Part shown: one piece after another, positions 21,435-30,385 of the stretch
Position numbering within the stretch: position 1 is the first letter of the stretch
Layout: each line of letters begins with the position of its first letter
DNA from: Palsa-1150 sp964531095
Lineage (GTDB): Bacteria > Myxococcota_A > Polyangia > Polyangiales > Polyangiaceae
Direction of reading: 5' to 3'
Assembly (NCBI GenBank): GCA_964531095.1
Contig: CAZHED010000032.1
Location: 1 to 64,000, forward strand
Length of the DNA: 64,000 bases
Program-made: the position numbers and the translations under genes
The notes under the pieces: generated by a model
What the model was told of the DNA's origin: nothing
Database searches by the model: none
Seen by the model: only the letters and a program-made list of their open reading frames with translations

Positions 21435-21480
21435 TGGTGCGAAAGGGCGGATTCGCACGCCAGGGGTGCCCGGAGGGCAC
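21435..21480 (+). other. Tandem hairpins after the activase operon
   Basis: Two stem-loops follow the activase-operon stop by about 40 bases: GTGCGAA/TTCGCAC (21437-21443/21452-21458), then GTGCCC/GGGCAC (21466-21471/21475-21480). A T-run (ttttttcc) appears only about 50 bases later, so this is not a textbook intrinsic terminator, though it may contribute to 3' end formation. Confidence 0.4.
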
Positions 21481-21606
21481 GAGCCGAGTCATCGAGGATT
21501 CTTTCCTTGGCGATCTCGGCGTCCTGACGGTTTTTTCCTCTCAGCCATTTTTCGACAGCCAGCCAAGGCGTACGCGTGGGCACGCGCCTTGCGGACGGCG
21601 TCCCCG

Positions 21607-22893
21607 GTGGGTAGAACCGGTGCGCTCCGCGTGCACATTCTCTGGCCGATCGATCCGCGGCGCAGACCCATCTGGCTGGTCGCGCTCTGGTTGGGGCTCG
21701 CCTTCAGGGTCTACGCGCTGCTCGTTCTCCGCAATCCGATGGACGTGCTGTTCTCCGACCCGGCGCGTCACTGGGAAAACGCGAAGAGCTTTCTGACTCC
21801 GGGCGCTCAAGGCGCGTCCAATCCCTACCTCTACCAGCTCTACCTCTTCGTCGTTCAGCGAGTTACCCACGAGAGCAAGCTATGGATAGGCCTCGTCACC
21901 GCGGTACTCTCGGTCTCCTACCCGCTCCTTTGGTACCTTTTCGCGCGCTCGGCGTGCCGGAACCGCATCAACGCATTGCGCTTCGCGACACTGTTGTGCT
22001 GGCTACCTTCGCACATCTCGATCTTCAGCTTCTTCATGAACGAGACGTTGATTCTGCCTCTCACCGGTCTCGCTTTATGGCTCACCCAGCGCACTCTCCG
22101 CACCGGCTCGCCCGGAAGCTTCGTCGGCACAGCGACGGCGTGGACTCTCGGAGTCCTGACGCGGTCGGTGGTCGGTCCAGTGGGCCTCGTTTGCGTAGCG
22201 GCATCCTGGTTTCGAGTCCGGGCCGGCCGTTTGATTGCGCTCGCCATTGCCGGCGCGATTACTGCCGCGCTCGTCGCCGCCGCCAGCATCCATGCCCATG
22301 TCGTCTTGAAGCGCTACACTCCTTTCGGCGACAACTCGGTCGTCGCGATCTACTTCGTGAGCGGCGCCCGCGAATACACCATAAACGTGAAAGGCTACGG
22401 CCAGTACGTCTTCTCCTCGCCCAGCCTCTACAACTCGCCGTTTAAGCCCTTCGCCGACTTCAAGTCGATTCGCGAAGGGATCGTGCCCGTCACCCTCGAT
22501 CCCGAGCTGCACGGCGACGACGTCCGGATAACCCTACGCAATCAGACCGAGCGGAACCTGAAGAAGCTTCCGCGGCTCGTCTTCGAGAACGTCGTCTATT
22601 TCTCATTTGGGCATCCGTGGCCCACAGCGGGAGCGATCAATGATCGGGCGGATGTCATTTGCCTCCATGCGCGATGGATCTGGGCACCCCTCATCGTTCT
22701 CTCCTTCCTTGGTTCGGTTCTCTACATTGCGCGCCGGGGCGTTGCCTTCGTTCCCCTACTTGCCATTGGCTTTATCTTCACCTGTTACGTCCTCGGGCAG
22801 ATGACCATCATGGAAGGCCGTTATCGAATGCCGCTCGAGCCCGTGGTGCTGCTCGTGCCGATCTGGCTCTGGGACTCCAGGCGTCGAGCGTGA
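21607..22893 (+). CDS. Polytopic membrane glycosyltransferase-like protein (GT39/PMT type)
   Basis: About 428 residues from GTG 21607; GTG 21631 is an alternative and the frame is open to 21466. About nine to eleven hydrophobic helices are visible. The first external loop after helix 1 has FSDPARHWENAKSF, an acidic motif in the place where GT-C glycosyltransferases carry catalytic Asp residues. A soluble loop (about 255-330) separates the last helices, and EGRYRMPLEP near the C-terminus is seen in many lipid-linked-sugar transferases. It probably transfers a sugar from a polyprenyl carrier to an envelope acceptor. It is convergent with the methyltransferase-asnB-GT2 operon and likely serves the same polysaccharide. 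Confidence 0.72.
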   Translation: MGRTGALRVHILWPIDPRRRPIWLVALWLGLAFRVYALLVLRNPMDVLFSDPARHWENAKSFLTPGAQGASNPYLYQLYLFVVQRVTHESKLWIGLVTAVLSVSYPLLWYLFARSACRNRINALRFATLLCWLPSHISIFSFFMNETLILPLTGLALWLTQRTLRTGSPGSFVGTATAWTLGVLTRSVVGPVGLVCVAASWFRVRAGRLIALAIAGAITAALVAAASIHAHVVLKRYTPFGDNSVVAIYFVSGAREYTINVKGYGQYVFSSPSLYNSPFKPFADFKSIREGIVPVTLDPELHGDDVRITLRNQTERNLKKLPRLVFENVVYFSFGHPWPTAGAINDRADVICLHARWIWAPLIVLSFLGSVLYIARRGVAFVPLLAIGFIFTCYVLGQMTIMEGRYRMPLEPVVLLVPIWLWDSRRRA

Positions 22894-22908
22894 CGACGCC
22901 ACCCAGCC

Positions 22909-23661
22909 TCAATCGCGCCCGAAGACCGCGATCAATTGGCACCCGCGTTGGTGGCTGGCCGCGTTCAAATAGTTCAACCAGAAGAGACCGTTGGAGACGG
23001 CCTTCGCGAAACGGGTGTACGGCCCGCTGGCGAAGCGCCGCAAAGCCCATTCCGGGTTCACGTTGGTCGCCCACTTCATGAGCTTGTAAGTCGGCCAGCC
23101 CCAGTTGGTCGTCGAAACTTCGCGCAGCCCAGCGGCCGCAGCATGCGCCAAAAGCTCACTTCGCGTGGGGTGGTGCACGTGACCAAAGTGCTTTTCGGTG
23201 TGATACATCGTACCCGTCGGGCAGGTGACCACCAGCCAACCGCCCGGGCTCACCATCCGGGAAAGGTGGAGCACGGCCTTTCGCTGATCTTCGACGTGCT
23301 CGACGACTTCACTACACACGACGACGTCGAACGTCTCTTTGAGGGCGTCAGTCTGTATGTCGAGAACATGAAACTTCATGTCTTTCATGCGCTCACGATT
23401 TCGCTCAACCTGGGCCGCGGCCAGGTCGGCGCCAGCCAGTGATCCGATGTCCGGCCGCTCGTGTCGCAGAATGCGAAGCAAGAGCCCATCCCCGCAGCCG
23501 ACGTCGAGGAGCGACGTGCACTTCGTTCGCGGCAACGCTCGGAGCATCAAACGGCGACGGTGTCGAGCGCCGGGATTGTAACGTAGATAGTCGGGCACGA
23601 CCTCCCAGAACGAGCTGTATAAAGCCGCGTTCCGCTCACCGGCTGGCTGGCTGGATTGCAT
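22909..23661 (-). CDS. Class I SAM-dependent methyltransferase
   Basis: About 250 residues. Motif I is clear (SLLDVGCGDGLLLRIL near residue 50), motif II acidic position in SLAGADLA, and post-motif VVCSEVVEHVEDQRKAV near 115, which is typical of UbiG/methyltransferase-11 type enzymes. The C-terminal part (about 185-235) is aromatic-rich. It is last in the GT2-asnB-methyltransferase operon on this strand, 20 bases after asnB. It likely methylates a sugar or lipid intermediate, but the substrate is not shown by the sequence. Confidence 0.82.
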   Translation of the reverse strand: MQSSQPAGERNAALYSSFWEVVPDYLRYNPGARHRRRLMLRALPRTKCTSLLDVGCGDGLLLRILRHERPDIGSLAGADLAAAQVERNRERMKDMKFHVLDIQTDALKETFDVVVCSEVVEHVEDQRKAVLHLSRMVSPGGWLVVTCPTGTMYHTEKHFGHVHHPTRSELLAHAAAAGLREVSTTNWGWPTYKLMKWATNVNPEWALRRFASGPYTRFAKAVSNGLFWLNYLNAASHQRGCQLIAVFGRD

Positions 23662-23681
23662 CCGCGCCTTCCTCTCACTTC

Positions 23682-25607
23682 CTAACTCGTGGCCATTGTC
23701 GGAGGGCCACTCGCAACGGAGTCCGGCACAAAGTCAGGAGCGACCTTCTCGCGGCGCATCCACTCGTCGAGGACGATCAGCGCCCACAAAGGCTTCGAGT
23801 GGTCGCCCCTGCGCCGATCGTGCATGCCTGCCATGCCCGCAAACACCGCGCGGTCGAGCAACGGCGACTCCCAGAGCGGCGATGACGAAAGGACCGATGC
23901 AAGGCGATGGCGCAAAGGGCCCCGCAACCAACGCGCAAGAGGAATGCCGAATCCCTTCTTTCGGCGCGAGACGATCGCCTCCGGCAAGTGTGTGCGCGCG
24001 GCGAGCTGAAGCAGGTACTTGGAGGCGGCGCCGCGCACCTTGAGGGACGACGGAACGCGAAAGGCAAAATCGACGACTTCGTTGTCGAGCATCGGCGGCC
24101 GAACCTCCAAGCCATGGGCCATCGAAGCGCGATCGACCTTGGTGAGTACGGAGCCTGGCAAGTATGTCGAGAAGTCCAAGGCCAGTATTGCGTTCAGAGG
24201 GTCATGCCCCGCCGCAAGCGACAGGGCGAGCGTCGCCGGAGTCGAACCCATCCACGAGGGCGCCGCGCGAAAAAGATCGTCGAGATCGAGGCTCGACATC
24301 CAGCGCAAGTGGCGGCGTCGGGGCTCTTCGTCCCATCGGAGCACGAACCGCTTCAGCTTCCATTCCAGGCTCTGGTACGTGTCCTTTTGACCAATCGCCG
24401 AGACCACCGCGCGGAGCACGTGGTACTTCAGCACGCGCGGCAAACAAGCATAAAGACGAGCGTAGCGGTGCGCGCGATAGGTCGGGTAGCCTCCAAACAG
24501 CTCGTCGCCGCCGTCGCCGCCGAGCACGACTTTGACTCGAGATGCGGCGAGGCGCGAAACGAGAAAAGTCGGCAAATACGATGGATCGGCGAGAGGCTCG
24601 TCGAGCTTGGAAAGCGCCAGATCGATGACGTCGAGAAGATTCGATTCGCTCAGACGCTCCTCGACGTGAGACGAGCCGATTTGCCTCGCCACCAACCGCG
24701 CGTACGTACTCTCGTCGAACGTCGGATCGTCGAACGCGATCGAAAACGTTTCGAGGCGCCGCGTCGAGCGCTCCTGCGCAAGAATTGCGACGCTGGAAGA
24801 ATCGATACCGCCGCTCAGAAACACACCGACGGGCACGTCGGCCACGAGCTGCCGCTCGACTGCGCGACCCAGAACGCTCCATAAGTCCTTGGCCAAGACG
24901 CCCTCGTCGCTCGGTATCGGAGCGTCGTCCGGCAAAGCCCAGTATGGCGACGCCGGACCCGCCAGTCCGGCCCGCCATTCGACGCAGTGGCCGGGTGAGA
25001 GCTTCTTCACGCCGTCGATCATCGTGACGGGCGCGTGCGCGTAGTCGCTGAAAAAATACGAGAGAAGCCCATCAGTCGAGACGCGACGTGAAAGGCCCGG
25101 GTGCTGCAGAACCGCGGTCAGCTCAGAGGCGAAGACCAGGCCCCCGTCGGACAATTCGGCGTAGTATAGCGGCTTGACGCCCGCCCGGTCGCGCCCCAGA
25201 AGCAACCTTCCGTTTCGTTGGTCCCAAAGCGCGAACGCGAACATTCCGTTCAGAGCTCGAAGCCCTTTGTCCCAATGGCGCTCGCCGTGCCGCAGCAGCA
25301 CCTCAGTGTCGCTTCTGGTTCGAAACGGCACGCCGGCCATCTCGAGGTCGCGCCGTAGCCGAAGGAAGTTGTAGAGCTCCCCGTTGTACGCGATGTGCGC
25401 ATTGCCATCCGGCGTAGACATTGGCTGCCCGCCGCCGGCGATGTCCAAAATGGCCAGCCGGCGATGACCGAGCGCCACGAACCAGTCGCCGAAGGCACCC
25501 GACCATTTGCCCTCGGCGTCGGGCCCGCGATGCTCGATGCGGCGCAACATGGGTGACAGAATCTCGGGAGCCCACGCCCGTTGAATGAATCCGACGAAGC
25601 CACACAT
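23682..25607 (-). CDS. asnB: Asparagine synthase (glutamine-hydrolysing) family amidotransferase
   Basis: 641 residues, normal for AsnB. Cys2 is the glutaminase nucleophile (MCGFVGF), and the N-terminal domain has RRLAILD, YNGELYNF and the acidic TEVL motif. The synthetase domain has the ATP pyrophosphatase loop FLSGGIDSSS near 265 and GGDGGDELFGGYPTY near 375. AsnB makes asparagine from aspartate using glutamine nitrogen, but paralogues inside polysaccharide clusters often amidate sugar acids or other carboxylates. Position between a GT2 and a methyltransferase, with 6- and 20-base gaps, favours the second role. This is inference. Confidence 0.9.
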   Translation of the reverse strand: MCGFVGFIQRAWAPEILSPMLRRIEHRGPDAEGKWSGAFGDWFVALGHRRLAILDIAGGGQPMSTPDGNAHIAYNGELYNFLRLRRDLEMAGVPFRTRSDTEVLLRHGERHWDKGLRALNGMFAFALWDQRNGRLLLGRDRAGVKPLYYAELSDGGLVFASELTAVLQHPGLSRRVSTDGLLSYFFSDYAHAPVTMIDGVKKLSPGHCVEWRAGLAGPASPYWALPDDAPIPSDEGVLAKDLWSVLGRAVERQLVADVPVGVFLSGGIDSSSVAILAQERSTRRLETFSIAFDDPTFDESTYARLVARQIGSSHVEERLSESNLLDVIDLALSKLDEPLADPSYLPTFLVSRLAASRVKVVLGGDGGDELFGGYPTYRAHRYARLYACLPRVLKYHVLRAVVSAIGQKDTYQSLEWKLKRFVLRWDEEPRRRHLRWMSSLDLDDLFRAAPSWMGSTPATLALSLAAGHDPLNAILALDFSTYLPGSVLTKVDRASMAHGLEVRPPMLDNEVVDFAFRVPSSLKVRGAASKYLLQLAARTHLPEAIVSRRKKGFGIPLARWLRGPLRHRLASVLSSSPLWESPLLDRAVFAGMAGMHDRRRGDHSKPLWALIVLDEWMRREKVAPDFVPDSVASGPPTMATS

Positions 25608-25613
25608 TCCGGG

Positions 25614-26651
25614 TCACCGCGGCTCGAATCCGGCGCGCCCGGCTACGGAGTAGGTGCGCTTGTCCGTTGATTCGTAGTAGGTACGAATGATTAGCTCCGC
25701 GATGATGCCGGTCCCCATCAGCTGGACGGCGACGAGCGCGGCCATGGCGGCAATTACGAACAGCGGATTTCGGTGAACCCAGACGCCCTCCGCGAACTTC
25801 TCCCAGAGAACCACGGTGCATAGGACGACCGAAAGGGTGAACATCGCGAGGCTCAGACCGCCGAACACGTAAATGGGCTTCGTTTGGTACCTATGCAGAA
25901 AGACGACTGTCGTCAGGTCGAGAATGACCTTGAGCGTTCGACGAAGCCCGTACTTCGATCTGCCCGCACGACGCGGGCGATGGTTGACCTTCACCTCCGT
26001 GATTCGCGCGCCCATGTTGAACGCGATGACGGAGATGAAGCGATGCATCTCTCCGTAGAGCCGCAGCTCCTCGGTCACCTCCCGGCGGTACACGCGAAGA
26101 GAGCAGCCCAAATCGTGTATCGGCGCCCGCGTCAGCCTTCGAATCAGCCAGTTGGCCATCCGAGACGGAAGCTTCCGAAAGACAAACCCGTCGCGGCGCT
26201 TCCAGCGCCAACCGGCCACCATGTCGCAGCCCTCTTCGAGCTTGCGGAGCATCGCGGGGATGTCGTGCGGATCGTTCTGCAGATCTCCGTCCATCGTGAC
26301 GACGATATTTCCCGACGCGGCGCGAAAACCCGCATCGAACGCAGCGGTCTGCCCGAAATTGCGCCGGAAAAATATCGCACGAAGGTACAGGCGTTCCGCA
26401 GCGAGGCTGCGCAGAAGCGCGGCCGTCCCGTCGGAGCTCCCGTCGTCGACCACGACGACCTCGAACCGTGTGCCGTGTGCATCGAGAGCGCCCGCCAGCT
26501 CATCGAGAAGCGCGGCTAGGTTCTCGCCCTCGTTGAAGACCGGAATCACCACGCTCACCAAGACCTCCGCGGTGGCGGGAGCATCCGTGACGGCCTTGGG
26601 CTGGAATCCAGCCGCAGCGGTCGAAACAGGATGGGAGACCAGGGCGCTCAT
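25614..26651 (-). CDS. GT2 family glycosyltransferase with C-terminal membrane hairpins
   Basis: About 345 residues from ATG 26651; the frame continues about 47 codons upstream but that part lacks family resemblance. The GT-A domain is clear: SVVIPVFNEGENL near 34, VVVDDGSSDGT near 65, and TMDGDLQNDP near 125 with the metal-binding DxD-like acidic motif. After the RPRRAGRSKYG segment, two membrane hairpins follow (about 250-275 and 290-320). This is the DPM1/ArnC/GtrB type that loads a sugar onto undecaprenyl phosphate. It would supply the lipid-linked sugar used by the membrane glycosyltransferase at 21607. It is the first gene of its operon. Confidence 0.88.
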   Translation of the reverse strand: MSALVSHPVSTAAAGFQPKAVTDAPATAEVLVSVVIPVFNEGENLAALLDELAGALDAHGTRFEVVVVDDGSSDGTAALLRSLAAERLYLRAIFFRRNFGQTAAFDAGFRAASGNIVVTMDGDLQNDPHDIPAMLRKLEEGCDMVAGWRWKRRDGFVFRKLPSRMANWLIRRLTRAPIHDLGCSLRVYRREVTEELRLYGEMHRFISVIAFNMGARITEVKVNHRPRRAGRSKYGLRRTLKVILDLTTVVFLHRYQTKPIYVFGGLSLAMFTLSVVLCTVVLWEKFAEGVWVHRNPLFVIAAMAALVAVQLMGTGIIAELIIRTYYESTDKRTYSVAGRAGFEPR

Positions 26652-26798
26652 CGGGTGATCGGCCCACGAATCTCGAAATCCTAGTGCATCGGCGAGAACG
26701 GGTCCAGGACGCCGGCCACACAGAGCCTCGCAGCGCCGACCCGGCGGCTGAGTAACAGCGCGTCTCGACCGGGCGAGAACCTCTACGGGCACCTCGGG

Positions 26799-26981
26799 TC
26801 AGAGGGAACTGGCAAAGCGGCAAGCCATTGACGGTCGCGGGGTCGTTGTAATCGCGGCGCCAAGGCGGCAGGCGGGACCAACCCCGTCGACCATGAGTGG
26901 GCTGTCGCTCGGGTCCGTCGTTGTATTCGCGCATCCAAGAGCCACAAGGACAATGGATGAAAATGGATTCGCGTGTCGCAT
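26799..26981 (-). CDS. Possible short lipoprotein
   Basis: A 60-residue frame from ATG 26981 begins MRHANPFSSIVLVALGC, a credible short signal with lipobox ALGC. The mature 44 residues are Thr/Pro/Ser-rich with two further cysteines and no family features. A GGGGT-GAAA-ACCCC hairpin lies about 20 bases upstream and there is no good ribosome-binding site. Third-position GC is lower than in neighbours. It could be a truncated lipoprotein or chance. Confidence 0.3.
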   Translation of the reverse strand: MRHANPFSSIVLVALGCANTTTDPSDSPLMVDGVGPACRLGAAITTTPRPSMACRFASSL

Positions 26982-27368
26982 CGAAGGGGTTTTCACCCCG
27001 GGGGGCGGACGTTGCTTCAATGCCAACCAACTTGTTGTCTTCCACTCCGGTTTCGACCGCGTCGGAGCGCGGTCAACAATTTGACGGCGCGTCAAACCCA
27101 CGCACATCGAGCCCCGTCGACGGCCGGACGGCCGCCATCGCTCCGCGTCACCGGACCGGTGGAGCGAGCGGGGACGGCGCGTCATCGAGTAGAAGCGCGT
27201 AGAGGGAGGCGGGGAGCTGAGGAGCTAGGGGGCTGCCTCCGAGGGGACTCAGGCGAGAGCCTTTCGGAACCCAGGTGAGGTGGGCTACGATTCTCCTATT
27301 CGTGCTCAGGTCCGCGCCTACCCACCGGAGGTGGTCGGCCTAGACCGCTCTCGGACAAACACCAATCG
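26982..27368. other. Non-coding stretch with palindromes
   Basis: No convincing gene is seen on either strand. Two structures are present: a perfect inverted repeat TTGACG-GCG-CGTCAA at 27081-27095, and a stem GGAGGC/GCCTCC (27205-27210/27235-27240) enclosing AGCT repeats. It separates the divergent GT2 operon and the 27369 gene, so it should hold their promoters, but no clear -35/-10 pair stands out. Confidence 0.45.
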
Positions 27369-29219
27369 ATGTCGCGCTGCACGCTCGAGCTTGGGGGAAC
27401 GGTTCTCGTCGTCGCCGACGAGGGGACCCTGGCCGCGGAGTATGGCCTTTTCGATCCGGGCGACATTGAGCTCTCTGCGACAGGACCGGGGACAATTCGG
27501 GAGACCGGCTATCGCACTACGGTGGGCGAAGCACTGCCGCGACTCGCTCATTTCGGCCTCACCCGGGAGCTCGCCGAAGAGGCCGCGGCAGCGTTAAAGC
27601 CTTGGATCGCGCGAGCTTACGCGCGCGGACCCGCCGTGCGGTGCATCGTCGAGCAGCTCGGCACCGCCGAGCTCTTCGACGGCCGTACATACGATCCCGT
27701 ATCGGAGCGCTACGAGGGCGCCTGGCTCGACCTGCCGGCGCTGGTCAGCGCCCTTTCGGACGACTTGGATCCGGTGCGCTCGGCAACCACGCTGCAAGCG
27801 ATCCACCTGAGCGCTTTTCTCGCTGAACGCTCGGAGGACGAGCCGTTGACGCTCGGCACGATTGAGCTCACTGCGCAGCGCCGCCCGGGCGAACGCACAT
27901 TCAAACGGGTGGCGCTTCAGGAGCCGAAAGCGCTCGTGCGGGCACTCGGTGCGCTCAAGCGTACGCGCCATCACGACGGCGTAGAGACGGGACCCGCCCG
28001 CCAGGAGATCGTCGCCTGGCTTCGAGGGCGCGCGCAGCGCGTACCGGCGGCCGGCGATCGGCTCGCCGCTATCGAAGCGGCCCTCGGCGCGCGCGAACCG
28101 CCATCGCGCGGGCCCCTCGTGGACGCGGATTTGTGGGCGCTCGAGACGAAACTGTCTCTCGGCGAGACCGACGGCGTCATCGAGCGGCTCGCCGCAATCG
28201 AGCTGCGGCGCGGACGACTCCCGGCGACGACGTATTTGCGCGCACGAGTCGCGCTCATGGCAGGGACCGAGGAGCCGCGATCCATCGCCGAGCGCGTATC
28301 CGCGCTTTCGACGTCAATGTCGGCGTTCCACGAGCTTCAACTGCTAGCGGCACAGGCGTGGGCGGCGGCCGGCGAAGTGCGGCAGGCACACGCCTTTGCA
28401 CGCGACCTCTTGGAGGACTCGTCCGCGGCCGATTCGCTCCGAATGCGCGCGCGCGAAGTCTTGGACGCGACGGGACGGGCGACGACCGCCCCCGAGGGGG
28501 GCATTCCACTCATTCCGAAGGCACCGCTCACTCCATCGGGGACCGAGCTGGAGCCGGCGGCCAGTGACCCCCCTATCGGCGGCTATGGCATAAAGCAGTC
28601 GCGCGACCGCGCGCAACTGGGCGCCGAGCAGGCGCCTCCGCTGGCCATCGACCTGTCGCTGCCCGTCCTCGTTGTCGAGCCGCGGGGCGACCGGTCGCTG
28701 TCGGCCTCGGCAGAGCGCGAGCTGGAAGCCGAAGCCGTGGAGACGCTGAGCCTTCCTCCGGGAATGCGCGACGACCCACCGCCTCACGACGAGGCCCCCC
28801 GTACCCCCCCGGCCGCCCGCCTCGTGTGCACGTACCTCGCCCGCGAGCTCGGGCGCGAACTGCGCATGCGTTACGGGATCGAGCTGCGGAGCGACGTCGA
28901 AGGCCTCGAGATGGCGCAGCGCTACCTTTGTGAGACGCTGAGAGACGATCGGGTGCGAACGCCGGAAGACGAGCGGGACGTGATGCGACACGGCGCCTTT
29001 CTGAGCGAGCTGCTCGCGCGTCGCATGCTGGCTCGCTGGGCCGACCTCGAGTCATTGGATCCGGGCCGCTGGGCGATGCTCGTCCCGTCGCGCCTGCACC
29101 CCGAGGAGATGTGTCGGGTCTGGCCCTTCCGGCGAGTCTTGCGGTTCGTCGCGCAACGCCACAAGGAGAGAGACCTGGTAAGCTATTACTTCCAGCTCGA
29201 GGCCCGCTCCGCGCGCTAA
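27369..29219 (+). CDS. Large hypothetical protein, helical repeats with disordered middle
   Basis: 616 residues, cytoplasmic (no signal peptide or membrane helix). Residues 1-210 look like a globular domain starting with beta strands (TLELGGTVLVVADEGTLAAEYG) and continuing as helices. Residues 225-380 are helical with a TPR-like feel (paired Ala/Leu helices, ASTSMSAFHELQLLAAQAWA). Residues 385-490 are Pro/Glu/Ser-rich and probably disordered. The last 120 residues are a conserved-looking helical domain (YLARELGRELRMRYG). I do not recognise the family. Its stop overlaps the greB start (TAATG), so it is co-translated with a transcription-elongation factor. Confidence 0.7.
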   Translation: MSRCTLELGGTVLVVADEGTLAAEYGLFDPGDIELSATGPGTIRETGYRTTVGEALPRLAHFGLTRELAEEAAAALKPWIARAYARGPAVRCIVEQLGTAELFDGRTYDPVSERYEGAWLDLPALVSALSDDLDPVRSATTLQAIHLSAFLAERSEDEPLTLGTIELTAQRRPGERTFKRVALQEPKALVRALGALKRTRHHDGVETGPARQEIVAWLRGRAQRVPAAGDRLAAIEAALGAREPPSRGPLVDADLWALETKLSLGETDGVIERLAAIELRRGRLPATTYLRARVALMAGTEEPRSIAERVSALSTSMSAFHELQLLAAQAWAAAGEVRQAHAFARDLLEDSSAADSLRMRAREVLDATGRATTAPEGGIPLIPKAPLTPSGTELEPAASDPPIGGYGIKQSRDRAQLGAEQAPPLAIDLSLPVLVVEPRGDRSLSASAERELEAEAVETLSLPPGMRDDPPPHDEAPRTPPAARLVCTYLARELGRELRMRYGIELRSDVEGLEMAQRYLCETLRDDRVRTPEDERDVMRHGAFLSELLARRMLARWADLESLDPGRWAMLVPSRLHPEEMCRVWPFRRVLRFVAQRHKERDLVSYYFQLEARSAR

Positions 29220-29779
29220 TGCCCAACGACGCAGGCCAAAACTACATCACCCGCGAAGGAGCCAAGAAGCTCCAAGCGGAACTCGTCGATCTGCGCCACC
29301 GGCAGCGGCCGAAGATTGTCCAGGAAGTCTCCGACGCCGCCGCCCAGGGCGATCGAAGCGAGAACGCGGAGTACATCTACGGCAAGCGAAAGCTCCGGGA
29401 GATCGACCGGCGGGTGCAATGGCTGACCAAGCGCCTCGAGAGCGCAACAGTGGTCGAGCCGCGAACGGCGTCGGTCGAGGCCGCCTTCTTCGGGGCGTTC
29501 GTCGAAGTGGAGGACGAGCGCGCGCATCGCACGAGTTACCGCATCGTCGGCGAGGACGAGATCGACCTCGCCAAGGGCTACATTTCATGGCGTTCGCCGA
29601 TCGGTCGCGCTTTATTGAAGAAGCGCGCCGGCGATACGGTCGTCTTCCGTCGCCCAAGACCCGATCCCAAGCGAGCTGGCGGGATCCGGCAGAGTGCGAC
29701 GACGGAGGACGAACGGGAGGAGATCGAGCTCACCGTGGTCAGCGTTCGTTACGAAGGGATCGACCCTCGCGACGAGTGA
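29219..29779 (+). CDS. greB: Transcription elongation factor GreB-type
   Basis: About 186 residues; GreB is usually near 160, the excess being a C-terminal region of polar residues. The N-terminal coiled coil reaches into the RNA polymerase secondary channel. Its tip contains the acidic motif GDRSENAEY (near residue 41) that coordinates the catalytic Mg for transcript cleavage. KRKLREIDRRVQWLTKRLE is typical of GreB rather than GreA. The FKBP-like C-terminal domain (VEVEDERAHRTSYRIVGEDE, split) follows, with ISWRSPIGRALLKKRAGD near the end. Start and upstream stop overlap (TAATG). Confidence 0.9.
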   Translation: MPNDAGQNYITREGAKKLQAELVDLRHRQRPKIVQEVSDAAAQGDRSENAEYIYGKRKLREIDRRVQWLTKRLESATVVEPRTASVEAAFFGAFVEVEDERAHRTSYRIVGEDEIDLAKGYISWRSPIGRALLKKRAGDTVVFRRPRPDPKRAGGIRQSATTEDEREEIELTVVSVRYEGIDPRDE

Positions 29780-29800
29780 GGTAGTCCACTCCCGCCGGGG

Positions 29801-30376
29801 CTACGAGCCGAACCGGGCCACGAGCGCCTTCGCGTCCTCGACGAACCGGTCTCTGAAGAATCGCTCGAACTCCGTCAACGTGCACAACGTGCGAGTATCC
29901 ACGACTCGATCTACGAATAGGTTCCCATCGAGGTGGTCCAGCTCGTGCTGGAACGTCCCCGCGGTCAGCCCCTTCACATCGAAGTCGACGTCGCCGCCCG
30001 CCCGGTCCCACGCGCGCACGCGGACGCCGGCAAAGCGGGGCACTTGCCCTCGGAGGTTGGGCACGCTCAGGCAGCCCTCGAAGTTGAGGAAGGTTTCGTC
30101 GGTGGTCGCTTCGACCACAGGATTCACGAGAACGGTGAGGGGCCAGTTGGGCTTGTACGGGTAGCGAGGATTGTTCGCGATTTCGACGACACAAACACGA
30201 ATCGGCTCGTACACTTGATTCGCGGCGATGCCCGCGCCATTCGCGTCGCGCATCGTTTCGACCATGTCGTCGATGAGACGTTGGGTCGCGGCTCCGGCGA
30301 GTTCGTGTCGGGTGATCTCGCGCGCTCTCTGTCGCAGAACGGGGTGCCCAATCGAAGCAATCTTGCGCAGGGCCAT
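29801..30376 (-). CDS. def: Peptide deformylase
   Basis: Removes the formyl group from nascent N-terminal methionine. 191 residues, normal. The three active-site motifs are intact: GAGIAANQ near residue 47, EGCLS near 96 with the metal-binding Cys, and QHELDHLDG near 140 with the two metal His and catalytic Glu. It converges on greB and lies 9 bases upstream of the downstream methyltransferase's stop (convergent within the same strand order), so it may be the last gene of the psd-methyltransferase-def run on this strand. Confidence 0.95.
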   Translation of the reverse strand: MALRKIASIGHPVLRQRAREITRHELAGAATQRLIDDMVETMRDANGAGIAANQVYEPIRVCVVEIANNPRYPYKPNWPLTVLVNPVVEATTDETFLNFEGCLSVPNLRGQVPRFAGVRVRAWDRAGGDVDFDVKGLTAGTFQHELDHLDGNLFVDRVVDTRTLCTLTEFERFFRDRFVEDAKALVARFGS

Positions 30377-30385
30377 GGCGTCCGA

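Noticed and set aside
21530..21550. T-run as an intrinsic terminator of the activase operon
   Set aside because: The preceding stem (CGTC/GACG) is too short; hairpins nearer the stop lack a T-run.
26652..26792. N-terminal extension of the GT2 glycosyltransferase
   Set aside because: About 47 extra codons are open, but they show no similarity to GT2 proteins and the ATG at 26651 fits the family start.
26840..26980. WRRDYND and MREYND strings on the minus strand, reminiscent of IS3-type transposase ends
   Set aside because: No integrase-core motif, inverted repeats or target duplication nearby; two similar strings come from a short imperfect DNA repeat. Treated as chance or a tiny remnant.
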